64,000 bases of DNA, taken from positions 992,001 through 1,056,000 of the forward strand of contig JAHNUO010000012.1 in assembly GCA_019787685.1 (NCBI GenBank). The letters run 5' to 3'. The position numbers and the translations under genes were made by a program. Below the pieces are notes generated by a model. It did not search any database. It was not told the origin of the DNA and saw only the letters and a program-made list of their open reading frames with translations. Origin of the DNA: Chiua virens (lineage: Eukaryota; Basidiomycota; Agaricomycetes; Boletales; Boletaceae). The stretch's first letter is position 1. Every line of letters starts with the position of its first letter. Below, piece by piece: positions 22,501 to 34,600 of the stretch.

Positions 22501-25500
22501 GGTATATATGAAAAAATCACTCAGGGTGTTTCCGCCTGACCTCGTGGTACTCATAGGTCCGACCCCTGCTAGTTGCTACGCGGAACGACGAAGAGCTCCG
22601 GCGGAAGGAAGCGGAGTTGCAGTTGATCAAGGAACGTGCGGAGAGAGACCAACGCGAGAAAGAGAACCTGGCAAAGATGAAGATGGCGTTGGAAGCAGAC
22701 AAACTGAAGATCGCACAGGAACTCGAAGCAGAACGGGCGCTTACGGTTGACAAAGACACTTTACTCGAGCGGACCAAGCGGCGGGAAGTCGAGCTGGAAG
22801 AGGAGATTGTTGCTCTGCACGCCGATCTTGACGTTCTCGATTCGCAACTGGACCGCGCACTGTTGCGACAGAAGGAAGCCGACGAGAAGCACGAGAATCT
22901 TCGACAGGCGTTCGATCAAGCTGCCGAGCACCTCGTGCAGTTCGAGAGTCAGCAAAACGAATGGAAGAAACAGGAAACAGAGTTTGCAGAGCTCGTCGCC
23001 ACGATGGAAAGTAGCATGACACAGCTGCAGGACGAGCGGGACGAACTACAAAGGCTGAATGAGGACTTTACGACTCTGGTGTCACAACACGACGAGGACT
23101 TTGCACGTCTCAAAGAACGTTCTGAGGCGTCCACCAACGAGCTCCAGTTGAGGTTGACTGCGGAGTCGCGCACGAATGTGAGTATCGAAGGTGCATGCGC
23201 ATGCAATCGAACTCACTTTTTTCAGGGAACTTCTCAACGCCAAAGTTGACCAACTCGAGAAGGGTTCGCAACAAGCGAAGGACCAACTAGCGGAACTAAC
23301 CCGCACCGCCAACGAGTATTCATCGATGCTTCAAAAGAAAGAGGTACGAGATCGTTCGCCTCGCCTCGGACGGCGTTGCTTCGAAGCGAGAACTGACCCA
23401 ACTGCAAAAGGAAGTCATCGAAGTCCGTGCTTTGGCCGAAAAACAAAGGGCTGAGATGGACGCCTATCGGGTGGACGTCGATCGCACGTCGTCCGCTAAG
23501 GCGAGGTTACAAGAAGAACTCGACGAGCTCCGTGCGCTAATGGAAACGAAGACAACGGAGGAGACGCGCCGACGTGAGGCCGAGAAGAGCAAGGACGAGG
23601 AGCTCACCGATCTGCGCTCACAGGTGGGAGACCTCCAAGGTCAGCTGAACGCATTCCGGAGGACCGCACTCGATAACGAGAGCAAGCTCAAACTCGAGGT
23701 CGAAAAGGTGCGCCGTCAATATGCCCAACTCGAGGATTCCCATATGTCCTTGCTTGAGCGGGAGAGGGCCGCCAACGAGCAATCGACCAAGGCCGAAGCT
23801 GCGGCAGTGACCATGGAGAAGTCCAGGAGGACGATGGAGATAGAGCTGCAGGCTCTCCGTGCGAAGCAGATCGACTCGGACTCACAGCTTGGGGAGGTTG
23901 TCAAGGCTAAAGAGGTGCAGTATCTAGGTTCGAAACGAGATGTATTTCTTTGTTAACTCACACCTTGTCAGTCTCTCGAACGTCAGCTCACTTCCTCTCA
24001 GACCAAACACCATGAGTTGGAGGACACCGTCTTACAGTTGGAGCGAGGAACGCGCGCCATTGAGCGTCAAACAGAGCAAGCTCGCAAACAGCTGGAAGCT
24101 GAATCGGCCAAATACAAACAGCTTCACGAGATTGCGACCAACCAGAAGCGGGAACTCGCTCTCGATCAAGACCGTCTCGCCAAGATGGACGCCGCTCTCA
24201 ACAAGGCTCTCAGCGACCTCAAGAGCAAAGAATGGGAGATCAAGCAACTCGAGTCGCGACAGGACAAGAAGATCGTCGAGCACGTCCACGTACTCGAGAA
24301 GGCCAAGAAAGTCACTGACCAACAGCTCAAAGACGCTCAAGACGAGCTGCAAAAGAACGCGGTGTACATTCGTTCTCTGGAAAAGGCAAAATTGGCATTG
24401 ACTCGCGAGGCCGAAGACATTGTACGGGAGACCAAGATTGAGCAGGTCGAACTCCGTGCCATCGAAAAGACGGCGCGAGCGAACGAGGAAAGGGCGTTGA
24501 AAGCTGTAGCTGCGTTCGAATCTGAGCGGAGGCAGAGGGAGACAGCCGAGTCTGGTAACCGACGGCTACACGCTGATCTCAACAACCTCAAGGGTGAGTT
24601 GGAGGTGACGCGCGAGCAGCTTTCGTCGGTGCTGCGATCCCGGGAGGCTTTGGAAAGCGAACTCACGAAGCTTGCGGAGGATACCGTCGCCAACCCGCCG
24701 AACCCGTCGCTGCAACGTGAATACGCGTCCAAGATCGCGGAGCTGGAAGAGAGACTACAGGAAGCAGAGACCGTGCAGGATATGGTCGCGAAGATTAAGG
24801 GTCAAGTTCAGCATCAGCACAAAGAATTAATTAACCTCATTATGAAGGACAAACCGATGGACGAGACATTCCGTTCACGTCTCCTTCGCGAACTTCAAAT
24901 TGGTGAAGAGGAGCTCGCACGTCAATTTTCCGCTGTTTTCCGAACGCCGGATTCGACCAAGAACTTGCCTCCCCTCAAAGACGAATCCACGGCTCGCCTT
25001 GAGCAGTCGCACAAAACTCTGGTATGGTGTTTTGCGGTGTGGCCGAAAACATGGGCTCATGATATGAGGGACCCAACAGCTGGCTCAACAGAAGAATTTG
25101 CAACTCGAATTGGAAGACGTCCGCAGACGGGCTCGAGAAGAGTTGGCGGGTACCCACGACAAGCTGGATGCCGAAATTGCTTCCAAGAACGACACAATCA
25201 GTGTGTTTGCCCGCGTCTGCCAACGAACCTATACTGACTTTGAGAAGACGCGCACAGGCAGCTTCAGACGGAATTCCAGGAGCTCCAGATCACCTCTGCC
25301 GCTGCGATCGCAATGCAGTCAGGTCGGTACTTGTCACCCCTGCAACGACCTTGGCTGATCTGGTTATGAAGAGCTACAACAGGCTATTGAGTCGTACAAG
25401 CAAAAGGGCACGATGAACAATGCAAAACTTCAAGACGCTGAGGTTGCACTGGCAAAGGCAGAACAGGCGGAAACGTTTGGTGAGCAAAGTAGCTCTTCTT

Positions 25501-27137
25501 ATCACCTGACACGCGAACTAAATCTGGACAGCTTGTCGTGCGTTTACTGACTTGGAAAAGACGCATCTCGATCTTGTCACAGAAAAGAAGGCGATCGAAG
25601 AGCGGCTCCAGACCACGGAACATAAACTCCGGGAATTAGAGCAGCAAATTGAGGAAGAGGATCGAGAGTCCTCTGAACTCGGTATCCATCGGCGCCGTCT
25701 TGCCCAACAGCTCCAAGACGAACGACTCCAGCATCAGAAAGATCATGCTGAGCGTGACTTTGCGAGTGATCAGACCCGGAAGAAGTATCAAGGTAATCAC
25801 CCTTTTCGTGTCTATATGAGCGTTACTGAGATATTTGTGCGTTGCCAGCCGAGCTCGCCCAACTTAGCGAAGGTAAGCATTCAGTTCGCGTCGTTTGTGT
25901 CTGTTTTCTCATTGTATTCTAGAGCTTCAGTCACAACGTGATACCATGACTCGACTTCGGGAAGATAACCGCAAAATTCATTCCGACTACGACGAGCTGC
26001 AGTTACGCTTCGATGAGGAGATTTACAATGGGGGCGCGTGGAAGCGAGAGAAGGAACGCATGGAGACCAAGATCGCCGACTTGACAAAGGCGTACGAAAC
26101 ATCAACAGGGGTGCAATCTGATCAGCAAGCACAAATCGTTTCCCTCCACTCTCAAGTCCGTGAACTGCGGAACGTTTTGAACGATGCGGAGGCGGACCGC
26201 GCGATGCTGCAAAAAGCCAGGCGTTCGCTACAGGCGGAACTGGAGGGGATCAAGCTTGACCACATTGATGCCAGCAAAGTCACTTCGGATCGAGAGTTGC
26301 AGAAACTCCAGCTCGAGAAGCAGGATCTTGAGCGCTCTCTGGAAGAGCAAGAAGATCGGGTGTCTATGGCGTTTGGTCGCATGAAAGCGGCTGAAGCACA
26401 TACCTGCAGAAAGCCAGCTGGAACTTGATAAAATGCGCGTTGAGAATACTAAACTGGATAGAGAGAATGTATGTAACCCCTTTTTCACTGCGGAACAGAT
26501 GATTCTCATCATCGTTTCACAGGCTCAGCTGGAGAAGCAGGTCAAGGATCTCAACGTCCGAGTCGTGGACCTGGAAACCAAGTCGTATACTGCTACACCT
26601 GGGCCAAACGCGACCATTCGCCAGTTACAAGCGCGCATCGGAGAGCTTACAGCTCAACTTAACCTACCCGTCAACGACAGGCGACATAGTGTTACCCCTC
26701 GATCTCCAGACAAAGCGGTTAGAGATATCCAACTGCAGTTGCAAGAGAGCGAACGCCATCGTTTGAAACTAGAGCAAGATCGTAAAGCTTCAGAGGGCCA
26801 GATCCAGAATCTGCGCAAAGTACTTGGTGAGTGGTGGGTTGACTCGGTTTCCATTAAACTCCTTATTCAATAAAAGTACAGCAAACCTCCGAAAGCGAGT
26901 TAGTCCGTGCCAACCGTCGGCTCGAGCTGCAAGCTGCAGAAGCCAAGCAAACTACTTTGACGTAGGTGTTGACTACCCAGTAATTTGGTCATGATATTTA
27001 CAATGTCTAGGTTGGAGCGCGAAGTGGAGCGACTTCGTAGTCGTATTAATAGACCGGCGTCCTCTGTGATCAGTGATACCCCCAGTGGATCCGGTGGCTC
27101 TTCGGTCGGCTCTCCACGCAAACTCAAGCCATCATGA
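19579..27137 (+). CDS. Conventional type II myosin heavy chain
   Basis: Actin-based motor for cytokinesis; in fungi class II myosin acts in the contractile ring. Start ATG 19,579 ([19 protein letters not shown]), followed by an SH3-like N-terminal segment ([18 protein letters not shown]). Motor landmarks: P-loop GESGAGKT near 20,281, created by splicing; switch I region [10 protein letters not shown] near 20,570; switch [10 protein letters not shown] near 21,340; relay and SH1/SH2 region near 22,080-22,130; converter to 22,330. An IQ motif ([12 protein letters not shown] near 22,430) and the invariant [10 protein letters not shown] follow. From 22,600 to 26,850 the exons encode a long Glu/Lys/Arg/Leu-rich heptad coiled coil, the dimerising tail. 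The protein ends in a short Ser/Pro/Gly non-helical tail ([11 protein letters not shown] 27,135-27,137). Roughly 2,200 residues after removing many short introns. Loop 1, after the P-loop helix, carries a long Ser-rich insertion. Confidence 0.95.
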
Positions 27138-27610
27138 CCGACAACCACATCTAGTACGACTCTTTTTTTTTACTTAAATCTCGCCGACCTACATTGTTTT
27201 TTCTAAACTCGTCACGACGACGTGTAATTATTAGTTCTTGTATCAGCCTGTAGCCCTTCACCAGCTTCCATTGTTTGATTAGCCTCAGTGCATTTATTAC
27301 CCTCGGACTACTTCCGAAATATCTTCAAGGACCTGCCTTTCCAGTCAACGCGGGAAATGTTTGTAAAAAAAAACACCTTCAGCCTCGGTCGATTTATAAC
27401 TCCTCAACGTCTGATCAGACTGTCGCGAATGAACAGATTAGGTAAAAGTGACATTTGAAAATTCTGAAATTCTGGAGCTCTGACTCTCCGAGATTGTACG
27501 GGATCGAGCTGGGGCAGTTCAAGTTATTCACCCGTTGAATCTGTAGTAAGACGACTGATATTGCATTCGCAACGACATAACATGATGTAACAATAAAACT
27601 TTCATATAGT
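27138..27610. other. Convergent 3' intergenic region
   Basis: 473 bp between the myosin stop and the stop of the Zn2Cys6 gene. It contains T-rich and A-rich runs (near 27,164 and 27,365) suitable for 3' ends of both transcripts; I see no gene. Confidence 0.4.
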
Positions 27611-29623
27611 CTAAGAATGATCAAGTGAAATGACTTTCCCTGCCTTCGCTGCTACAACATCTTCTTCTGCATACTGCAGAATGGATATTGCGGTGCCCAC
27701 CTCAACATCAAGCCAGTCTTGAACCTCCCGTCAAGCTGTGACAACCGGATGAAGCCCATTTTCCTCAGAATTGGCCCAAAGTCGGCAAAGTAAACTCCTA
27801 CCTGACGATATCAAGGATTGGCGCTGGTGGTACATGTGCTGGCAAAACTGAACGTGACGGATTGGTGGAGGTCCCACCCACGCTGCGGGTATCCCCGATG
27901 ATGGCTGTGGAACATTTGCGTGATATGATCCCCATGGCGGCAGAACGATCTGAACAGGAACTTGCGGCTGACTATATCCATATGCACCATGACCGCCAAC
28001 GATAGCCGGAGCTCTCACGAATTCGTCAGGATCACGCTCCCGTAACTTCATGCCCTCCGGCCTCTCTTCAAGTGTCACCTTTTCTTCCATCTGATTGTAT
28101 GCGTGTCGGTGAGTCCGACACAAAACCAAACGGAACATTTACCATCCCCAATGCCCCGAAGCTCGAGATTGCTTGTGCTCAGTGCATTCGGTGAGAAACA
28201 CTGGCAGTACATCGGGCGCTCGGTCCTTTTGAATGCTTTCTATCAACGAAATCCTCGCGAAGTTTTGTTCCCACTAAACGTGTGTTGAACATAGCGGCAC
28301 CAGTCCTTCGTTTTCCAGTTGTTCCTGAACCTTTTTTACCCTAGGAATTTGAACATAATTATGCCAAGAAAAATACGACGGGAAAAACCTGAATACAAAC
28401 TTACAGTCTGGTTTCGTGACGATTCGTCTTCCGTCGCAGCATCTTTGAACTCGAGAGTATCCCTTGCTAGTGCGCGCAGGCAAGTAAAGCGGTCGCATTT
28501 GGGATATAAAAATCCTGAACTGATCTTCTGACTGAACGCATGTGGGTACTTGCTTCTGCTTGTCAGAACTGAGCCGGTATTGGAGTCGGAGTAGTCCAGG
28601 CTCCCCGGGCCGTTCAAGCGCATCTCTAATAGCAATGCGGAGGTTGTCGAAAGTGATGGTAGACGGTAGCTCAAATGTAAAAAGCGAACTTGAGTTTGGC
28701 GGCTGCACAGCACATCGTAACTTGAATGCTGCAAAGAACTGAGTAAGATCTACAGAAGCCGTAAAATTGCATGACTTACGACGAGTGTCTTCTTCAGGTT
28801 CTTGCTGTGGTTGTTCAGCAGTGGGCCGTGACTTTGCGGTAAATGCAACGCATGCATTGGACGGGACTGCAGCCTTTGATTTGCCCTTGGAGTTTTCACC
28901 GTGAAAGCGCCGGATGATTTCCTGCATGTCGAGCTCTGAGTCTCCATCGGTTGAAGTGACATGATCAGAATCATCGCTCCGAACCATGACATCCACACTA
29001 TGATCACTCTCCGCACTGTCCTCAGGTGCTGGTCCGCCCGTGACAATGGCGCGCAAGAGCTCCTGAGTGTTCCTGAGCACATCCGAGCCAGAGAAGGTGA
29101 GGTTGTCAGCGCCATTGCCTGATACGGTTTCGTCATCCTCCGGTATCGGGTATAGCTCTTCCATGGTGATTTCATGTTCCTCTTCCACAACATCCATGCG
29201 ATCCTTCTGTTTTTTCTTCTGGGTGGTCGTTCGCGAAGTCGCAGTGCTGCTGTTGCTGCGCTGCTGTTGGTGAGAAGACTTTAACTGGCTTGGAGCCTGA
29301 GGTAATCGAACAGCAGACGGCGGAACGCTCGCACTACGTGTCGAGCGACTTTCTTGGAGCTGGCATTCAACTCCAGCACTAACGCATCGGAGACAAGTAT
29401 CGGTCCCAGGAGCAAGTTCACACTTCAACTTTGATGCACGGCAGCGGACACAAGCCCCAGGCTTCTTGGTACCTGGAAACAATGACACGTGCAGCGACGT
29501 GCTAGTGAGCGACAGATCACTACTACCTTATTGGTGAGAAAACTTACCTGGAGCCTGAGGAGGCTGCGCCCGGGGTTGGGCTTCTGATTGACTAATTGTC
29601 CTTTTGCGTTTGCGGGTAGACAT
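27611..29623 (-). CDS. Zn2Cys6 binuclear-cluster protein with a PB1-like central region
   Basis: The ATG at 29,623 (MSTRKRKRTISQSEAQP) is joined across a 60-70 bp intron at about 29,475-29,545 to the zinc cluster CVRCRASKLKC...CLRCVSAGVEC (29,390-29,455). This matches the C-x2-C-x6-C-x8-11-C-x2-C-x6-C pattern of fungal zinc-cluster DNA-binding domains. A long acidic linker follows. Next comes a globular stretch around 28,530-28,760 (LFTFELPSTITFDNLRIAI ... EDQFRIFISQM) that reads like a PB1 or ubiquitin-like fold. The exons after 28,450 are less certain. One coding-like exon covers about 28,145-28,250 and another 27,840-28,090. The last one probably ends SLDHS at the minus-strand TAG 27,611-27,613. 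The usual fungal-specific transcription factor domain is not seen. The role is unknown; a DNA-binding regulator is inferred from the zinc cluster alone. Confidence 0.68.
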
Positions 29624-29779
29624 GGAGCTGTGTGGTAGCGGGCTCAAAGGGAGGGTGGGAAAAGACAGGCATTTTGTAGACCGCTGCAAGCGTGAATCCT
29701 TCATTACTAGTGACGTTGTACCGGCTGTAGCATATTGTAATACATAGTAACAACATACCTCAGGCTGTTGCTGAATGAG

Positions 29780-30070
29780 TATAAGTTGCCGGGTCCTGCA
29801 TATTGGTACATTGTGGCAAAGGGGGAGCAGCGCTCGGTTTCATCGCTGTGCTTGCTGCCAGTCCTGCGTATCGGTACATCGTTGCAAGGGCATCTGAACC
29901 TTCAGCGTCACAGTCAGCTGCTAGTGGGATTCAGTGTATCGGTGCATCGTGGCGAGGGGCGGGGGTGATACTCAGTGCGTGGGCTTCATCGCTGCGCTCG
30001 CTGCCAGTCCTCAGGCTGCGTATCGGCACATCGTGGCAAGGGCATCTGAACCATCAGCGTCATGGGTTAG
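29780..30070. repeat. Imperfect direct repeat, about 150-bp period
   Basis: The block tttcatcgctgtgcttgctgccagtcctgcgtatcgg...gcaagggcatctgaac (about 29,838-29,910) recurs as ttcatcgctgcgctcgctgccagtcct...gcgtatcggcac...gcaagggcatctgaac (about 29,985-30,055). A third, shorter related phrase (gtgtatcggtgcatcgtggcgagg) lies between them. No coding role is visible. Confidence 0.7.
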
Positions 30071-30257
30071 GTTGCTTGTACTGTGTTGGCGCGTCCATGA
30101 CTTCGAAACGATATTAGACAAGAGATTTGTTAGATGGTACTAGATCGGCCCAAGATTGGACAATCAGATGACGTTTGGGCATACTAGCACAGCGTGCATG
30201 CGGTCCATATCATTTGCTAGTACAGAAAATTTGAAGACACACATAAAAAAAGTCAGA

Positions 30258-31320
30258 CTACACTAAGCCACATCGTGCAAACCAATCAAACGAATCCTCA
30301 GGTGATAACATATAGGGCCTTGAGCAGGGTAATGAATGTGTTCTTGTCCGACATCTCCGACATCACCATCCTCGTATATTCGCCGTTCCTTCGGGGATGA
30401 GCTTTCATAGCTGAAAATGCGAGCTCTATAGGATTGAAGTCAGGTAAATATGGGGGGAGAAATTCACATTTCATCCCCCTTGAGACCTCAGCCTGAACTC
30501 ACATCGAGCGAATAAAAATACCTAGTGGTTATGAGTTCGGCAATCTCGGAGTGCTTGTGGATCTGGCAGTTATCCATTACGACGATGGAGTTTGGAGCCG
30601 GGTAAGGTTGCATATAATCAAGTAGAGCTGCAACAAACATCTTGAGAGTTTGGATACAGAATGACCCCTCGACGGTGTCACAGTACAATATGCCGTCGAG
30701 AGAGAGGGCTGGGAGGACTGAAAAGCTAGTGGATTAATCAGCGGTAATACATCAATATACAGCATTTAGTAACTCACCATCGACCACGCACGACCGTCTA
30801 CAGAACTTTCATCCACGAAAACCAGCTGCTTGGGCTGATATTCGAGCCGTTTCTCCGCGGATCTCTCCGCAGCAACGCATGTGACCTAAAAGAATGAAAA
30901 TGAAATGAAACGGAGATCGTACATGCATACTGAACCCCTCGCTGCGAAGCGTTCTCCATACTACTGTAGACCGTGAGACTCAGATACCACTTGTTATCGT
31001 CAAGAGCCCTTACAACTTGTCTAAGTAGAGGTCGGGTGTTTTCTATATGTTCCTAACAGAAGCTGAGAGAAAATTCGTGTTAGTCCTTTGTTCTGGCCAA
31101 AAAATGGCATTGACAACGCACCTCAACACCAACATCCTTGACATGTTTATTCCCCTTTTTGGCTTTCACACCATGTTCAACTGTCTCGGTTGATACATCA
31201 AAACATATCGCAATCCGGTCAGTCTAGAAAGTTGGTAAAACGTATCATAGCCCATTGAGTTTCGGGAACAGTCTTTCGACTTGTGGCATATCTAGCAAAC
31301 ACTTTTGAGTACTGAAACAG
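30258..31320 (-). pseudogene. Decayed Tc1/mariner-type DDE transposase
   Basis: Cut-and-paste transposase relic. Reading the minus strand: a helix-turn-helix-like segment near 31,150-31,230 (IAICFDVSTETVEHG); the first catalytic Asp in LVFVDESSVDGRAW (30,785-30,830); LPALSLDGILYCDTVEGSF; the second Asp in VVMDNCQIHKH (30,550-30,590); and, after a 46-50 bp intron at 30,490-30,535, LPPYLPDFNPIELAFSAMK with the final Glu. The segment after the first Asp is shorter than in relatives. The C-terminal LSPEDSFDWFARCG (to TAG 30,258-30,260) is out of frame with the preceding exon near 30,310, so the copy is probably dead. No convincing terminal inverted repeats were found beside it. Confidence 0.8.
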
Positions 31321-31859
31321 AGCTAGAAATGCAAGATTCACCGGCACGACGAATGCCGATCAGCTCCGATTCTCAAATTTCCAAAATGTATTTTTTTTGG
31401 GATCGGAATACATACCTTTTCCCTGGGTCTGATTTGTGACCTCGTCGCAGCCAACGTAGTCAGCGGCTGTGTCGCTGCTGGCGGTGCTGGAACCATCGGC
31501 AAGGGCAGCAGTATTCTCTGCGTGCCAGTGTGCAAATGGGATGTTGTGACTTCAGCTGGCAACAACGGCTCGACTGCCACTGGGAGGTTACCGTCGCCGA
31601 GCCCTTTGCACTATTAGTTATTGTCGGTTTTCCTTTTCGCCATCCCCGTCTTCTTTCCTTCGCTGGTCCCCGTTATTTTCCTCACCCATTCCCCCTCCCT
31701 CACCGCCGTACCTTTCAATACGTCCTTCACCAAAGCCATGGGTACGATCGTTTATCACTCCCTCCTCCGTACTGTTTGGTATCTTATTCTTGTCGTATTC
31801 ACCCATCAGTCGGAAGGGCAATGTCATGAACGTGATGAGATAGGGTACCATCCACGATG

Positions 31860-33700
31860 GACACAAACTGGGTTTCAGTACGACCAATGTTCAAGTTGAC
31901 CTGGTTGTGACTGACGTCATTGTAAATACCGACATGGACCGACGCGCCAGGACCAGTTTGAACGATGGGCATTCAAATTAGGCGTGTGAATCACTCGACG
32001 CAAAGTAGGCTGGAGATACAGAAACTTGACGAAATCGAGTTGACCACGAAGACATCTATATATCGTCGATGGGGAACTTGGCCAGCGCAGCATGCCAGTG
32101 ATTGTCCTAGTCCGAGCCATGCAACTTGATACACGTTCGAGATCAGCAGGCTCAGACAAGGCTCTTATCACACGAAGGAAGAAGCTGGTATGGGCGCAAA
32201 TCAAACCAGTGCACTAACACCCAGAGGTTGTTAGCCATCCTGTGGTGTGAGAGGGGCGGCACGCACAAGCCTAAAACTTGAAGCGCCCAGAACTCATTAG
32301 CGCTCACGGACGACTCGGAGTTTCATGTTCCAACTACAAATGTTTTCTTACTATTCTCATATGCCTCTCGGTGAGTATTCTTTCATATCCAGTTTACTAG
32401 CGTGTATCATTGGAGAATGTAAATGGGATATTGGGAACATAATAGATTTCAGCAAGCAAGCGGCTGCCTCGCTGGGAAGCTGTCGTCACCAGTCACCATT
32501 ATTCTCATACATTCTCTCGCCTCCCTCCTCATTGTCATTGTCACCATTATCCCCATACATTCTCTTGCCTTCCTCCTCCTCCTCCTCCTCCTCCTCCTCA
32601 TCATCATCATCATCATCATTGTAGCGATTAGAAACAGTCGACGAAGCTGTCAGGCCCTGGCAAACATGAGCATGCAATAAGTTGTCTAAAGGATAGATAT
32701 ACTCACCATCGATGAGCGTCTGGTTTGTCGAGTGATTATCGATAGGTTCTGATCGAGTCATCAACAGAAACATTGGTCGTGTTTCCACCATAATTGATGA
32801 TGGTGTTCCCCGTGTTCCCCTCCCTTGGGCGCTCCTTCATCATATCGTCCATCAATTTCAGTCTAGCTAGTTCAAGTTCCACTTCGTTTGCATGTTTCGT
32901 TTGCCCGGTCTCGAGTTATTTCTTGGCAAACTGACCAGCGTTGGTGACTGTGCGCCGTGTCGGCTGCACACCGGATGAATGGAGAGGACGAGCAGACGTT
33001 GTGGTAGTTGCAGACTCAAAACGTGCAGAATGAGGCATAGGCGCCGCATCATGGTGGACATCCGAGGCATGCGCGGTGTTACCGGATCTGTTGTGATGTT
33101 TCTTCCACCACCCTTTTATCATCGTCCGCGCTTCCTCGAGCCCGTGGCTTATGATATCACTTGTATCAGTGGCTGTGTCAGATGGATCAGTCCAAGTGTG
33201 GAATGCTCAGAGAAGATGAGAAGGGGATACGGTGGTAGAATGAGGGATGAATCTAGTACTGTTGAAGGCATGCGAGTCTTGCGAAACAGCCCGAGCCGGG
33301 GACGAAACTGTCACGCACAACTATCAGTATGCAAGACGTCCTCCAGAAGGACGAAGTTACCGCCAAAGGCGACATTCTCATGCTTTGAGTGGTCATCGTT
33401 GCTTCGGAACGAGTTGTCCACAAAGGAATTGGTCGTGTTCCCACCATAGTTGATCATCGTGTTCCCCACATTCTCATTAATTCCGCTGAAGTTGTTAGAG
33501 TGCTTATTCACGGTTTTTTTGTTATCTAGAACGATTCACATGTCAGTTGGAAGGGCAATGCATGGACTTGAAGAGATGTGGTACCATTTATTGTTGGCGA
33601 AAACGCGATTTCAGCATGATTATTATTGATCTGGTCGTGACCAACGTCGTTGTAAGCGCCGGCGACGCTCGCCAACGCGCTGTCACCACTTTGACTGAAA
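31860..33700 (-). pseudogene. Remnants of an Asn/Gly-rich repeat protein
   Basis: Two pairs of diverged minus-strand coding segments are visible. Segment A encodes YNDVGHDQINNN (33,616-33,665) and YNDVSHNQVNLN (31,885-31,920). Segment B encodes GNTMINYGGNTTN (33,428-33,470) and GNTIINYGGNTTN (32,772-32,812). Flanking DNA around each pair is also alignable, for example ggaagggcaatg...ggtaccat at 31,812 and 33,550. No full gene can be assembled: frames change and stops intervene. Such Asn/Gly-rich xGRDQxNxxN-like phrases occur in many agaric hypothetical proteins, some with NACHT or kinase domains. That family link is from memory and unproven here. Confidence 0.5.
32567..32619. repeat. Microsatellite (CTC)n(ATC)n
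   Basis: A run of CTC triplets passes directly into a run of ATC triplets (cttcctcctcct...catcatcatcatcatt). On the minus strand it reads as a poly-Asp/poly-Glu tract in an open frame, but that frame has no other support. Confidence 0.9.
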
Positions 33701-33865
33701 GGCATTACGACTGCGGATCACTCGACACGAGGAAGGATGGGGATATTGATATAAAGCAAGTTGACCACGAAGTCAACTATATAATGTCAACGAACAGCCG
33801 GAAGCCTCACGGTGGCAAGGCTCAGCGGGCTGGCCCATCAGCGTTTTCTACTAGTAAGCGCCATT

Positions 33866-34176
33866 CGCTTAAGCGAGGAATATTCCCGTAATGGCCTCGC
33901 TAAGGCTCGCTTGGCTTGATTCTGAGAGTCGTGATTGGAGGGAAGCCTGCGCAAGAGCTGTCAAACAGTAACGTTACAAGTCCGGTTTCCTGATGTAATC
34001 CCGGTTTCCTGACGGAGAAGTTGATAGTCCGGGTGGGAAAGGAAAATGGGGTTTCTGGCGTGCGGTGCTTCAGTAACGTTATTGCTTGATTGAACGGTTG
34101 ACCAGCTCTCCTCCAATCGCAGCTCTCAAAATCGACGAAGCGAGCTTAGGTATTACGGGAATATTTCCACGCTAAG
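33866..34176. mobile_element. MITE-like element with about 75-bp terminal inverted repeats
   Basis: The left end cgcttaagcgaggaatatt...cccgtaat...ctcgctt...gattctgagag...gattggagg (33,866-33,943) is matched in reverse complement by the right end (about 34,105-34,176), with small indels and scattered mismatches. Total length is about 311 bp and the interior has no open frame. The size and long TIRs fit a non-autonomous DNA transposon. A target duplication is not clear (CATT occurs outside both ends but not cleanly adjacent). No matching transposase TIRs were found in the window. Confidence 0.8.
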
Positions 34177-34600
34177 AGCTCATTGAAGTGCTCGATGAGC
34201 GACTTACAAAACCCTGATTGGCGGTGAAGCTCCCAGCTCCCATGTCAGTCTCGCGGGATCCCATACCTGCGGGAAAGACTACCACAACGGGATGTGCCAA
34301 GTCTTCCTCCCGCCTCAGAAAAAAGGTTTTTTTGTTCTGTAACATGAGTAAGAACAAGATAATGATCACAAGTGTTCTGCCGGCGGTCATAGGTGTCTAT
34401 TCTAGTAGTACGAGTATGCAAGCACGAATAGAATTTTGTCTTTGTATGAGTGGCTGTGTCTCGACATTGCTCTCTCTTCTGTTCCCTCGCCAGTCAGCTC
34501 ACCAGCCGCGCACCGACCTCTTCCGTTCTTTTTGTGCGACAGCACCTGCATTACCACTCCTTAGTCTGACCCCTACAGAACACCCTCTTTCGTTTAAGAC

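Noticed and set aside
32486..32791. Minus-strand open frame with poly-Asp/poly-Glu tract
   Set aside because: The acidic run is the translation of a (CTC)n(ATC)n microsatellite; the rest of the frame has no recognisable domain.
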